The position numbers were made by a program, and so were the translations under genes. 64,000 nucleotides of DNA from the NCBI GenBank assembly GCA_001899855.1, contig MKWR01000027.1:186001-250000 (forward strand), given 5' to 3'. The notes beneath the pieces are model-generated. The model did no database searches, was not told the DNA's origin, and was given only the letters and a program-made list of their open reading frames with translations. This stretch comes from Lysobacterales bacterium 63-13 (GTDB taxonomy: Bacteria > Pseudomonadota > Gammaproteobacteria > Xanthomonadales > Rhodanobacteraceae). Positions 45,221 to 54,401 of this stretch are shown here, piece by piece; the first letter of the stretch is position 1; each line of letters begins with the position of its first letter.

Positions 45221-47145
45221 CACCCACCACCTTCGCCGCGCTGGCGACGATCGTATTCGAGCTGGAACTTCTGCCGCAGCAAGCCACCCGGATCATCCGG
45301 AATGCGCTGCAGCCATTGCTGCATGGCTTGCTGCTGCTCCCGCGTGGCCTCATCCTGCGGACTGGCAAGCGCCGCCTCGGGCTTTTCGCCCGATTCTTGC
45401 TGATCCAGGGCCTGGTCGATCGCGCTGCCGAGTTGCTTTTGCTGCGCCTCTTTCTGTTGCTTGTCTTTCGCCGCCTCGGCCTCGCTCTTGCCGGCATCGC
45501 GCGGATTCTTCTCCTCGTTGCCGGACTGCGGGTTGTCATCCTTCGGCTGTTCGCCCTGCTCCTGCTTCGATGCATCCGGCTCGTCCTTTTGCGAATCGCC
45601 CTGCTGCGCATCCTTTTGATCGGGCGGCTGGCCCGCTTGCTGATCCTTTGCCGTTGAGGGATTGTCCTCGCCCTGCTGCGGATTTTCCGCTTGCTGGCCG
45701 GCCTGCTGATCCTTGTTGTCCTGCTCGCCGGATTTCTGCTTGTCGCTTTCCTGCTGGTTCCTGTCCTGCGCGGACTGCTGGCGCTTGAGCCATTCCTCCA
45801 CCGCGCGCTTGTTGGCCTCTGCATCTTCGAGGTGCGGATCGATGTCGAGAGCGTGCTGGTAGGCGCTGATGGCCGCCTCGTACTGGCCGGCCTTGGCCAG
45901 CGCATTGCCCTGGTTGTACAGCGCATCGGCACCGCTGCCGGCGGCCCAGGCCTCTTGCGCCGCGGCGTAGTCCTCGGCACGGTATGCCGCCGTGCCGCGC
46001 AAGGCCGGATCCAGGGCCAGGGCCTGCGCCGCCTTGGCATCACCGGCGGCCAGGGCGCGCGCGGCTTGCTGGTCGGCACGCCACCACAGATCGGAAAAGC
46101 CGAATGCCTGTGCCGGAGACGAAGGCGTGATCAGGACCAGCGCAAACGCCATCAACCAGCCACGACGAAAGCCGAGCAAGGCCAAGGGCAGCAGCAACAG
46201 CACGAGCCAGGGCCCGCGGTCGCGGAAACGCTCGCTCAAGCCGCGGTTCTCGCCTTGTTTGGTTGTTTGCGCCTGCAGCGGATCGCCCACCAACAAGGCC
46301 TGCAGGTCGCTGCGATCGCTGCTCAAAGTGGCATAGCGCCCGCCGCCGGCACTGGCCAGTGCGCGCAATGCCGACTCCTGCAGCCGCGGCAACACGATGT
46401 TGCCCTCGGCATCCTGCAGGAATCCACCTTGCGGCAACGGTACCGGCGCGCCGCTGTTGCTGCCGACACCAAGCACCGAGATGGTGAGGCCTGCCGCGTG
46501 CGCCTTGCCGGCAGCGGCAATTGCCACGTCGCTGACGCTGTCGGCGAGCAGGATCAGTTCGCCGCGATCAAGTCCCGCCTGCGCAACCAGTTCCTGCGCG
46601 CGGGTGATCGCCCGCTCGGTGGCGTTGCCGAGCACCGGCATGACGCCGGGATCCAGCGCATCGATCAGGTTGCGCACGGTGTTGACGTCATCGGTCAACG
46701 GTGCGGCGACAAAGGCGTCTCCGGAATAGCCGATCAAGGCGGTTTGCATGTCGCGGCTTTGTTCGAGGATGTCGTTGAGCTTGTAGCGCGCGCGCTCCAA
46801 GCGGGTCGGCTTGATGTCGGCGGCGAGCATGGTCGGGGCAAGTTCGATCGCCAGCACGCGGGCTGCGTCGTTCTGGTAAAGCGGCATGGGCTCGCGTTCC
46901 CAGGCGGGGCCGGCCATGGCCACGCAAGCAAGGATCCAGGCCGCGCCGGCGAGCAGTGCAGCGCCGCTCTTCGAGCGCTCGATCGAGGTGTCGACCAGGT
47001 GCGGCAACAGGTGCGCATCGACCATCGCCCGCCAGTTTCCCGCCTGGGCCCGCCGCCGCTGCCAAATGACCGCCGCCAGCGGCAACACGGCCAGCGCCAG
47101 CAGCCACCACGGGCGCAGGAAATGGAAATCGGCGAGCGCATTCAT
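45220..47145 (-). CDS. Fused BatB/BatC: VWA membrane protein with TPR and Q/K/D-rich tail
   Basis: A 641-residue protein. Two membrane segments near the N-terminus are followed by a von Willebrand A domain (about 90-285) and another membrane segment near 320. A TPR region comes next (about 385-440: ALYNQGNALAKAGQYEAAISA). A long tail rich in Q, K, D and E reaches to about residue 600. The domain order matches BatB fused to BatC. The canonical metal-binding DxSxS is replaced here by Glu101-x-Ala103-x-Thr105 (AIELAPTM), unlike the intact motif of the neighbour BatA. It overlaps batA and batD by four and one bases. Confidence 0.88.
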   Translation of the reverse strand: MNALADFHFLRPWWLLALAVLPLAAVIWQRRRAQAGNWRAMVDAHLLPHLVDTSIERSKSGAALLAGAAWILACVAMAGPAWEREPMPLYQNDAARVLAIELAPTMLAADIKPTRLERARYKLNDILEQSRDMQTALIGYSGDAFVAAPLTDDVNTVRNLIDALDPGVMPVLGNATERAITRAQELVAQAGLDRGELILLADSVSDVAIAAAGKAHAAGLTISVLGVGSNSGAPVPLPQGGFLQDAEGNIVLPRLQESALRALASAGGGRYATLSSDRSDLQALLVGDPLQAQTTKQGENRGLSERFRDRGPWLVLLLLPLALLGFRRGWLMAFALVLITPSSPAQAFGFSDLWWRADQQAARALAAGDAKAAQALALDPALRGTAAYRAEDYAAAQEAWAAGSGADALYNQGNALAKAGQYEAAISAYQHALDIDPHLEDAEANKRAVEEWLKRQQSAQDRNQQESDKQKSGEQDNKDQQAGQQAENPQQGEDNPSTAKDQQAGQPPDQKDAQQGDSQKDEPDASKQEQGEQPKDDNPQSGNEEKNPRDAGKSEAEAAKDKQQKEAQQKQLGSAIDQALDQQESGEKPEAALASPQDEATREQQQAMQQWLQRIPDDPGGLLRQKFQLEYDRRQRGEGGG

Positions 47146-48149
47146 GATGGCGCGGCCACTCGTGCAACGCGCTCACGCAGCCAGGGCAGCAGCAAGCCCA
47201 GCACCGCAACCAGCATCGCCGCGGCCAGGGGCACGGCATACAGTTCATTGACCGGGCGCAGGGTCTCGGCCTTGTCGGCAACCGGTTCAAGCTGGTTGAT
47301 CTCTCGATAGATGCCCGCCAGTTCGGCGGTGTCACGGGCGCGGAAGAACTTGCCGCCGGTGCTCTCCGCCATCGAGGTCAACATGGCCACATCGAGATCG
47401 GCGGATGGATTGATCGTGCGGCTGCCGAACAGGCTGTCGACATTGACCGCCTCGGCACCGATGCAAACCGTATAAATGCGCACCTTGTTGGCCACGGCCA
47501 GTTCTATCGCTTTTTGCGGATCCAGTTCACCGGCATTGTTGACGCCATCGGTGAGCAGGATCAGCACGCGCTGGTCCTGCGGACGCTCAAGCAGGCGCTT
47601 CACGGCGAGGCCGACCGCATCACCGATCGCCGTCTCGCGCCCGGCCAGGCCGATTGCCGATTCGTCGAGCTGCCTGGCGACCGTCTTCAGGTCGAAAGTC
47701 AGCGGCGTCAGCAGGTAGGCGCGCGAGCCAAACAGGATCAGGCCGACGCGATCTCCGGCGCGACGCTCAATGAAATCCCCGGCAATGATCTGCACGGTCG
47801 AGAAGCGATCGGCGGCACGATTGCCGATCTGCATGTCCTCGATACCCATGCTGCCCGAGGTGTCCACGGCGAGCAGCAGATCACGGCCGCTGCGCGGAAT
47901 ATCCTCGGGCTCGCCGAGCCATTGCGGTCGCGCCGCCGAGAACACGAGCAGTGCCCAGGCGAGTAAGGCGAGGACACGGTGCAGGCCGGAGATCGACGAC
48001 GCCTTCGCCGCATGCGGCAAGCTGATGCCGCGGTGCGGCAGGCGCAGCGCGGAGGCACTCGTGCCGGTCTGCGCGCGTGGCAATATCCAGGCGGCCAGCA
48101 CGGGCAGCGGCAGGGCAAGCAGGAGCCATGGCCAGGCCAGTTCAAACAT
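47142..48149 (-). CDS. batA: BatA-type von Willebrand A membrane protein
   Basis: A 335-residue protein with an N-terminal membrane segment, another around 58-72, and a C-terminal one. The VWA domain (about 88-290) has an intact MIDAS motif DTSGSM (Asp96, Ser98, Ser100), with LLTDGVNNAG downstream. It would bind a divalent metal and interact with a partner, probably the MoxR ATPase complex. It overlaps the DUF4381 gene by eight bases and batBC by four. Confidence 0.93.
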   Translation of the reverse strand: MFELAWPWLLLALPLPVLAAWILPRAQTGTSASALRLPHRGISLPHAAKASSISGLHRVLALLAWALLVFSAARPQWLGEPEDIPRSGRDLLLAVDTSGSMGIEDMQIGNRAADRFSTVQIIAGDFIERRAGDRVGLILFGSRAYLLTPLTFDLKTVARQLDESAIGLAGRETAIGDAVGLAVKRLLERPQDQRVLILLTDGVNNAGELDPQKAIELAVANKVRIYTVCIGAEAVNVDSLFGSRTINPSADLDVAMLTSMAESTGGKFFRARDTAELAGIYREINQLEPVADKAETLRPVNELYAVPLAAAMLVAVLGLLLPWLRERVARVAAPS

Positions 48150-48624
48150 GCGCCCCCCGATCTTCGAGCACGCGCATCAGCCAGCGTCGAACCAGGGCCA
48201 GCAGCGTATCGACATCGATGCTCGTGTGGCGCTGGTAAGGGCCATCAAGAAGGACCCGCCCGGCCCCCCGGGAAAACTCATCGCCGCCGAGTTGCTGGTC
48301 GAGGAAGGCAAGCCAGGTCGTGCCGCGCAAGCTTGGCGCGGCGACATCAATCAGACGCGCGCTGCGACGCAACAGCTGCGAGAGCTCGCCGAGCAGACGT
48401 GTGTGATCCGCGCGCAAGCTCGCATCCGTGGCGATCCGATCAAGCTCGGCGATGACCCGCTGCCGCCATTGGCGACGCTGCATGCGTTGGCGCAGGCGCA
48501 GGATCATCCATGCCAGTACGGCGATGACGATGGCCGCGAGCAACCACCAGCCCGGTGCCGGTGGCCACCACGAGGGATCGGCCGGCACATGGATGTCGCG
48601 CAGCTCGGGACCGGTCGGGTTCAC
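48142..48624 (-). CDS. DUF4381 membrane protein of the moxR-bat operon
   Basis: A 160-residue protein. It starts MNPTGPELRDIHVPADPSWW, has one membrane segment (about 24-44) and a basic helical cytoplasmic domain with LLRRSARLIDV and GTTWLAFLDQQLGG, the typical DUF4381 pattern. The start codon is GTG at 48624, overlapping the DUF58 stop by four bases. The function is unknown; genes of this family occur in this operon type. Confidence 0.88.
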   Translation of the reverse strand: MNPTGPELRDIHVPADPSWWPPAPGWWLLAAIVIAVLAWMILRLRQRMQRRQWRQRVIAELDRIATDASLRADHTRLLGELSQLLRRSARLIDVAAPSLRGTTWLAFLDQQLGGDEFSRGAGRVLLDGPYQRHTSIDVDTLLALVRRWLMRVLEDRGAHV

Positions 48625-49586
48625 GCCAAACTGTCCCGCGATCCCGGCAGCCGTTGCGTGAAGGGCAGCAAGGCGCGCCGCGCGTCCGCATCGGTTGCCA
48701 CTTCGACAACCCGAGCGCCGAGGCGGCTGAAGCCGGCATGCACGCGTTCGCGCACTTCGGCAAATGCCCGTGGCCATTGCGCACGCAGGGACTTGTCGGT
48801 GAAGTCCAGTGTCTGTCGCGTACCTTCATTGCTCAGCGCGTAGCGTCCGGGTGGCGGTGACATGTGTTCAAGGGCGTCGGATACCAGGATGCAGCCGAGC
48901 TCGTTGCGCCCTGCGCAGCGCCCGAGTACCGGCCAGGCTGCCTCGTCGACGCTGTAGCCATCGCTGATGAGGATCAAGCGGGTGCCCGGCCGCAACAAGC
49001 GCCGCGCGCGCTCGAGGGCACCGGCCAGGGGTTCCTGCTGCGATCCCGCCGCATGATCCCAATCGCGCAAGGCGCGCAGCACCTGCAGCACGCCACGGCG
49101 TCCACCACTCGGCTTGATTTCGTGCTGGACGCCGCCGCCAAATCCGATGGCACCGACGCGATCTCCGTTCGCACTTGCCATCCATGCGAGCAAGGCGGCA
49201 ACGCGCGCCGCCTGCACGCTCTTGAAGCGTACGCGCGTGCCAAAGCGCATGCTCGGGTTGAGATCGATCAACAGCAACAAGCCGTGCTCGCGCTCCTCCT
49301 CGAACAACTTGGTATGCGGCCGACCACTGCGCGCGGTGACGCGCCAGTCCATGTGCCGGATATCGTCACCCGCCTGGTAAATGCGCGATTCACGGAAATC
49401 GACGCCGCGACCCCGCCAGCGCGATGCATGCAGCCCGGTACGTGCCGCGGCACTGCGTCGAACCTCGGCAAGGCTGCTGCCACGCGCCTGCACCGAAAGC
49501 GCCAGCAGCTCATCGAGCGCCACGCGCACTCCGGCATCGGCCTTGCCATTGTTGTGCGGCGTGCTCACGGCAGCCACCCGCCGCAT
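48621..49586 (-). CDS. DUF58 domain protein
   Basis: A 321-residue protein. The DUF58 signature is seen in GVDFRESRIYQAGDDIRHMDWR and HTKLFEEEREH, followed by a degenerate VWA-like fold (LLLIDLNPSMRFG). It acts with MoxR in a chaperone-like system that presumably matures or inserts other proteins. The ATG at 49586 is used; GTG at 49568, with GGGTGG just upstream, is a good alternative. Confidence 0.9.
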   Translation of the reverse strand: MRRVAAVSTPHNNGKADAGVRVALDELLALSVQARGSSLAEVRRSAAARTGLHASRWRGRGVDFRESRIYQAGDDIRHMDWRVTARSGRPHTKLFEEEREHGLLLLIDLNPSMRFGTRVRFKSVQAARVAALLAWMASANGDRVGAIGFGGGVQHEIKPSGGRRGVLQVLRALRDWDHAAGSQQEPLAGALERARRLLRPGTRLILISDGYSVDEAAWPVLGRCAGRNELGCILVSDALEHMSPPPGRYALSNEGTRQTLDFTDKSLRAQWPRAFAEVRERVHAGFSRLGARVVEVATDADARRALLPFTQRLPGSRDSLA

Positions 49587-49656
49587 CGCGTTGGCGGCGG
49601 CGTGTCACGCAGGGGGATGTCGGCGAACCAGCGCGAAAACATGCGACTGCCTGCGC

Positions 49657-50643
49657 TCAAGGCAAGGGAACCCGTTCAAGCAGGAGCTTGATCGCGTGAT
49701 CACTGCTGATGCCCTCGGCTTCCGCCTCGTAGGTCATCAGCACACGATGGCGCAGGACGTCGGCGGCGACGGCATGCACGTCTTCCGGCGAAACGTAGTC
49801 GCGTCCAGCCAGCCAGGCATGTGCGCGAGCGCAGCGATCGAGGGCGATGGTGCCGCGCGGACTGGCGCCAAAGGCGATCCAGCGAGCAAGCTCCGCCCCA
49901 TACGGAAGCGGCTGCCGCGTCGCCAGGACAAGCTGGACAATGTAGTTTTCCAGCGTCGGTGCGAGATGGATCGAGAGCACGTCGGCGCGCGCCTGGAATA
50001 TCTGCGCCTGGCTGAGCAACCGCGCTGGCGGTTGCATGGTCGACAAGCCTTCACGCGCGCGGCTTCGTGCGAGACCGAGAATCTCGACTTCCGCGGCGGC
50101 ATCCGGGTAGCCGATGCGGACATGCAGGAGGAATCGGTCAAGCTGCGCTTCGGGCAACGGATACGTGCCTTCCTGCTCGATCGGGTTCTGTGTCGCCATG
50201 ACCATGAACAATGCCGGCAAGGCGAAGGTGTTGCTGCCGACGGTGATCTGCCGCTCGCCCATCGCTTCGAGGAGTGCCGACTGCACCTTGGCCGGGGCAC
50301 GATTGACTTCGTCGGCAAGAATGACATTGTGAAACAGTGGCCCGCGCTGGAATTCGAACTGGGCGGTTTGCGGGCGGTAGATCTCGGTGCCGGTGAGATC
50401 GGCCGGCAGCAGGTCCGGGGTGAACTGGACGCGGTGGAAATCCGCCTCGATGCGCGCAGCCAGCTCCTTGATCGCGGTGGTCTTGGCCAGGCCGGGGGCA
50501 CCTTCGACGAGCAGGTGGCCATCGGCAAGAAGGGCGATCAGCAATCGATCCACCAGCGCCTGCTGGCCGATGATGCATTGTTCAAGCTCGCTGCGAAGCC
50601 GGGAAAACGCGGCCGCAGCCGAGGTGGATTCGGGCATGTCCAT
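49657..50643 (-). CDS. moxR: MoxR-family AAA+ ATPase
   Basis: A 328-residue AAA+ protein, first gene of the operon. Walker A is GAPGLAKT, Walker B ILADEVNRAP, sensor region ATQNPIEQEGTYPLPEAQLDR, and the C-terminal lid has YVSPEDVHAVAADVLRHR. It supplies the ATP-driven step to the DUF58 and VWA partners. The start at 50643 (MDMPEST) is chosen; the longer frame upstream is not coding-like. Confidence 0.94.
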   Translation of the reverse strand: MDMPESTSAAAAFSRLRSELEQCIIGQQALVDRLLIALLADGHLLVEGAPGLAKTTAIKELAARIEADFHRVQFTPDLLPADLTGTEIYRPQTAQFEFQRGPLFHNVILADEVNRAPAKVQSALLEAMGERQITVGSNTFALPALFMVMATQNPIEQEGTYPLPEAQLDRFLLHVRIGYPDAAAEVEILGLARSRAREGLSTMQPPARLLSQAQIFQARADVLSIHLAPTLENYIVQLVLATRQPLPYGAELARWIAFGASPRGTIALDRCARAHAWLAGRDYVSPEDVHAVAADVLRHRVLMTYEAEAEGISSDHAIKLLLERVPLP

Positions 50644-50769
50644 GATTTCTGTGACGGATTGAATGTGGTGACAGTAGCGCGACCGCGCGCTGGATGGGAC
50701 AGCATGGCGGAAAAAAAGTTGCGCGAATGACCGCGCGCGGGGTGCTCTGCGCATGGCGGAGCCCCGCGC

Positions 50770-51930
50770 TCAAGCGCCCTCGAGCACTTCCCGCAGGGAC
50801 ACCGGTTTACCGACCAGCCAGCCCTGCGCATAGTCGCAACCCAGCTGACGCAGCGCTTCGAGCTGTTCGGGTTGCTCGACACCTTCGGCGATCATCTCGC
50901 AACCAAGCGCCTTGACCATCGCCGTGATCGCACTGACCAGGGCAAACCCGCGCGGCGTATGGATGGCTCGGGTGAATCCCTGGTCAAGCTTGATGCGGTC
51001 GAAATCGAGCGACAACACGGGCCCGAGGTTCGAATAGCCGGTGCCGAAATCATCCAGTGCCACCAGCATGCCCGCGGCATGGCAACGCTCCAGCAAGGCC
51101 GCGATCTGCGCCTGGTTGAATACCAGGCTCTCGGTGATCTCGACTTCCAGGCGATCCGGCGGCAACCCGCGCGCCTTCAGCTGCGCGAGCATGCGATCGA
51201 CCAGGGTCGGATCGTCGAGCTGGCGTGCCGAGACATTCAGGGCGATGAACGGCAACGGTTCCCGACCGCGCTTGCGCAACTCGGCAAGCATGTCGCATAC
51301 GCGCGCCAGCACGTAGTCGCCGACCGGGATGATCAACGAGGTTTCCTCGGCCAGGCGGATGAACTCGTTCGGTGAAACCTGCCCGCGTTGCGGATGCTGC
51401 CAGCGCACCAGCGCCTCATAGCCGGCGACTCGGTTCGATGCGATATGCAGGAGCGGCTGCAGGCGAACTTCCAGCTCATCGTGTTCCAACGCACCACGCA
51501 ATTCGCTTTCCAGGCGGATCTTGTCGATGGCTCCCGCATCGTCCGCGCTTGTTGTCAGCGCGTGTTCGCGGACGTCACCGGTCAGCGTGGCCAGCGCCGA
51601 ACGATAGCGCGTCAACTGGCTCATCAGCAGGGCGCGTACAACCGGATCGGCGGCGGCAAGGCGTTCTGCAAACTGGTTGCGGTCGATCGCAATCAGCACG
51701 CAATCGCATATCGCGTGCGCGCTCGCCGAGCGCGGTGCGGAATCGATCACTGCCATCTCGCCGAGCAGGGCGCCAGCGGCGAGTTCGCCAAGTTCACGGC
51801 GCTCGCCGTGCTGGATCGTGCTCACGACAACCCGCCCCGCTTCGATCAGGAATGCGGTGGTCGGCGCATCGTCTTCGGCGAATATTTCCTCACCGGCCTT
51901 GAACACCAGTCGCTGAGTGGATGGTTCCAT
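50770..51930 (-). CDS. Cyclic-nucleotide-binding domain plus EAL phosphodiesterase
   Basis: A 386-residue soluble protein. The N-terminal cNMP-binding domain (about 1-115) has LLGEMAVIDSAPRSASA, the phosphate-binding cassette with its key Glu and Arg. The C-terminal EAL domain (about 150-386) has EAL at 172-174, ITESL, and DDFGTG, all intact, so it should break down cyclic-di-GMP. This would couple cAMP- or cGMP-type ligands to cyclic-di-GMP turnover. The ATG at 51930 is preferred; an in-frame ATG at 51960 is possible. Confidence 0.9.
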   Translation of the reverse strand: MEPSTQRLVFKAGEEIFAEDDAPTTAFLIEAGRVVVSTIQHGERRELGELAAGALLGEMAVIDSAPRSASAHAICDCVLIAIDRNQFAERLAAADPVVRALLMSQLTRYRSALATLTGDVREHALTTSADDAGAIDKIRLESELRGALEHDELEVRLQPLLHIASNRVAGYEALVRWQHPQRGQVSPNEFIRLAEETSLIIPVGDYVLARVCDMLAELRKRGREPLPFIALNVSARQLDDPTLVDRMLAQLKARGLPPDRLEVEITESLVFNQAQIAALLERCHAAGMLVALDDFGTGYSNLGPVLSLDFDRIKLDQGFTRAIHTPRGFALVSAITAMVKALGCEMIAEGVEQPEQLEALRQLGCDYAQGWLVGKPVSLREVLEGA

Positions 51931-52019
51931 TGATCCATGCTCGTCCCAAGCCGCCGCCATTGTCGCAGACGATGGGCGTCTTGGTGGAGTCTTCCGCAAA
52001 GCCCTGGTTTCGGTCGCAC

Positions 52020-52052
52020 CAAAAGAAATGGGCCGCTTGGGCGGCCCATTTC
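52020..52052 (-). terminator. Rho-independent terminator of the Ig-like lipoprotein gene
   Basis: A 12-base stem (GAAATGGGCCGC and its complement) with a four-base loop is followed on the minus strand by CTTTT, about 25 bases after the gene stop at 52075. Confidence 0.85.
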
Positions 52053-52074
52053 GATGATGCTGCTTTCCCGCCAA

Positions 52075-54321
52075 TCAGGGAGTCGGAGCACAGACCCCCG
52101 GCCCGAGTGGACTGAAATCGGGTCCTACAGCAACTCCGCCGAGCACGGTAACGGTCGCAGTCGGACCACCTTGCGAACCGGTGGTGAAGACGCATTCTCC
52201 CGTGTTGCGTGGCTCGCCTGCACAAACATACTCAAGACCACTCGCGGAAATGGTGGCGATGGTCCTGCCGTTGGCGCCAGTCGGGGCGATGGGACCAGTG
52301 ATGCTCGGTCCACCCGTGCAGGTGCCGACAATCTGGGCGTTGGGAACCGGATTTCCGCTGCCATCGGTCAACAGCAGGGTGACTGCACCACCCGAAGTGG
52401 ACGACGGGAACGCCTGCAGCAGCAAGCCGGTACTCACGACAATCGGGACTTCCACCGGCTCGCCGCCGGCGCTGAAGGTGACTATCGCCTCATCTTCGGA
52501 CGAAATGCCCGCGGTGGTCAGGACGCCGGTGGTGCAGCCGTCGAGTCCCGTCGCGCTGTCGATCACGCCCGAGCCGGTGATGCCATCAATGCTGCCGGTA
52601 CCGATACCGAGTCCGGAGAAACTGAAGCCGATATAGGCGCCAAGGATCGGGGAATTGTTGGCGTCATACAGGCACGCCGTGACCTGGGTCGTGGTGTTGC
52701 CGGCGATCGGGGTCGGGCTTACCGTCAATTGTGCCGGCGCCACGCCCGGCAAACGCACCGGCTGGATATCGGCGACCGTCCTCACCACCGAACTGGTTGC
52801 CGCATTGCCCTGGGCCCAGACGATCGTCTGCTTGCCCAGTCGCGACACCGGATAGTTGAGCTTCGTCGAAGCAACGCCGAGCGCATTCGTCGATGCGCTG
52901 GCAGTGACGTTGGCCTCGGTGGCACGACCGATCACATACGGCAGCACCGGGCCGTAATTGACCGAACTGCCCGTGGTGTCGTTGCGATTGAATGCACTGG
53001 TCACGGTCAGGTTGGTATTGTTGGCGATCGACTGCACCACGCGTACATTTTCGAGATCGAAGTTGCCGGTGACCAACTGGCCGAAGACCAGCAAGGTGTC
53101 GCCGGGACCGGCGCCACCGCCAGCGGTCATGAAATGCCCCGTCGGCGCGGTGAATGCAGTGCCACCCTCGAGCGGGTTGCCGTCGCCGCCGGCGATTTCG
53201 AAGCTGCCACCGCCCATTCCCGGGAAACCGGTCAGCGGTGCGTCGATCACGCCAAACTGGATGGTCGTGCCTGGCACGACGGGATTGCCCTGGCGATCGG
53301 TGGCAAGCACGCTGATCGTGAAGCTGTAGGTGCCATCAAGTCCACCAACCGGATTGCCGTCGGCATCCACTCCGGCGAACACATGGTTCTCGGTGATGGC
53401 TTCGAGGTCCGGCGAGGTGATGACCAGGCCGAAGAGCTTGCCATCTGATACAGCGACGCTGGTCGTTGCCGAGATTGGATCACTGATGCCGTTGCTGACA
53501 TTGTTGTCGGCGCGGTCAACCGTGGCGCGGATCTGCACCGGACCGGGCGGCAAGGTTGTTCCGGACTGGAACGACACGGTTGCGATGCCGGCGGTGGTCT
53601 TTGCCATCACGCTCGAACCGCTGCCGCCGTTTCCGGAAAGTATGCCACCGCCGGCATCGCCAACGATTTCATAGAGGACGTTGGCGACTGCACCGGGATC
53701 CGGCACTGGCTGATTGGCACCATCCTTGACTTGCGCGGAAATCACCGAACTGGTGGCACCGCCCACGCCCGCGACGTAGACCACGGAAGGACTCGGCGTC
53801 AAGGTCACCGAACCTGGAAGCGGCGGTGCGCCCTGCACGGTGAATACCAGGGTCTTGGTCACGGTACGGTTTGTTGCCGGATCCGTCGCCGAGGCGGTGA
53901 TGGTGGAGGTCCCGGCAACATCGTAGGACGTTGCAAAAAATACATAAGAACCATTGTTTGTGGTCGCCGGGAACGAGACCACCCGGGTGGCCATCTCGTT
54001 GATGTCGGCGGTCGCCGGGTCATCGGGCGGCGACAGGCTGACCGTGCTTGGAGAACTGGTCGTGAACGTCGCATCGCTGGTCAATGCCGTTATCACGCCG
54101 GCATTGTTGCGATAGGTGAATGAAACCTCGGCCATGAACGGCGAGCCCGGATACGGCAGGACGTTGCCCGAATTCAGCGGCAGCGTGGTGCGCGTCGCCG
54201 TCAGGGTGATCGTGCCGGCCTGCGGTGGCCCTACGGCGCCACCATCTCCGCCACCACCACCGCAGCTGGCGAGGGTCATGCTGGCAATCAGCAGTCCTAG
54301 CGTCTTGAACGGGAATTTCAT
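52075..54321 (-). CDS. Large lipoprotein with Ig-like (invasin/BIg-type) repeats
   Basis: A 748-residue outer-surface or periplasmic lipoprotein. The signal peptide ends in a lipobox (LIASMTLASC, Cys20), followed by a glycine-rich linker (GGGGGDGG). Repeated beta-sandwich modules rich in T, V, S and G follow, with turns such as ATVDRADNN, LLLTDGSGNPVPNA and TDRQGNPVVPG that resemble bacterial Ig-like (Big_1) domains. It lies 80 bases downstream of pilQ in the same direction, with GGAG before the ATG at 54321. A role in adhesion or pilus-associated surface structure is possible from position, not proven. Confidence 0.8.
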   Translation of the reverse strand: MKFPFKTLGLLIASMTLASCGGGGGDGGAVGPPQAGTITLTATRTTLPLNSGNVLPYPGSPFMAEVSFTYRNNAGVITALTSDATFTTSSPSTVSLSPPDDPATADINEMATRVVSFPATTNNGSYVFFATSYDVAGTSTITASATDPATNRTVTKTLVFTVQGAPPLPGSVTLTPSPSVVYVAGVGGATSSVISAQVKDGANQPVPDPGAVANVLYEIVGDAGGGILSGNGGSGSSVMAKTTAGIATVSFQSGTTLPPGPVQIRATVDRADNNVSNGISDPISATTSVAVSDGKLFGLVITSPDLEAITENHVFAGVDADGNPVGGLDGTYSFTISVLATDRQGNPVVPGTTIQFGVIDAPLTGFPGMGGGSFEIAGGDGNPLEGGTAFTAPTGHFMTAGGGAGPGDTLLVFGQLVTGNFDLENVRVVQSIANNTNLTVTSAFNRNDTTGSSVNYGPVLPYVIGRATEANVTASASTNALGVASTKLNYPVSRLGKQTIVWAQGNAATSSVVRTVADIQPVRLPGVAPAQLTVSPTPIAGNTTTQVTACLYDANNSPILGAYIGFSFSGLGIGTGSIDGITGSGVIDSATGLDGCTTGVLTTAGISSEDEAIVTFSAGGEPVEVPIVVSTGLLLQAFPSSTSGGAVTLLLTDGSGNPVPNAQIVGTCTGGPSITGPIAPTGANGRTIATISASGLEYVCAGEPRNTGECVFTTGSQGGPTATVTVLGGVAVGPDFSPLGPGVCAPTP

Positions 54322-54401
54322 TTGGTTTCTCCAGGATCGCAATGGTTTTCTAGATACGTCTCTTGGTGTGCGCCATCTGGCGTCACCTGCCCCTGGACGC
54401 T

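Noticed and set aside
51937-53448. Plus-strand open frame opposite the Ig-like lipoprotein
   Set aside because: The minus-strand gene has a lipobox, a ribosome site and a terminator; the opposite frame has none.
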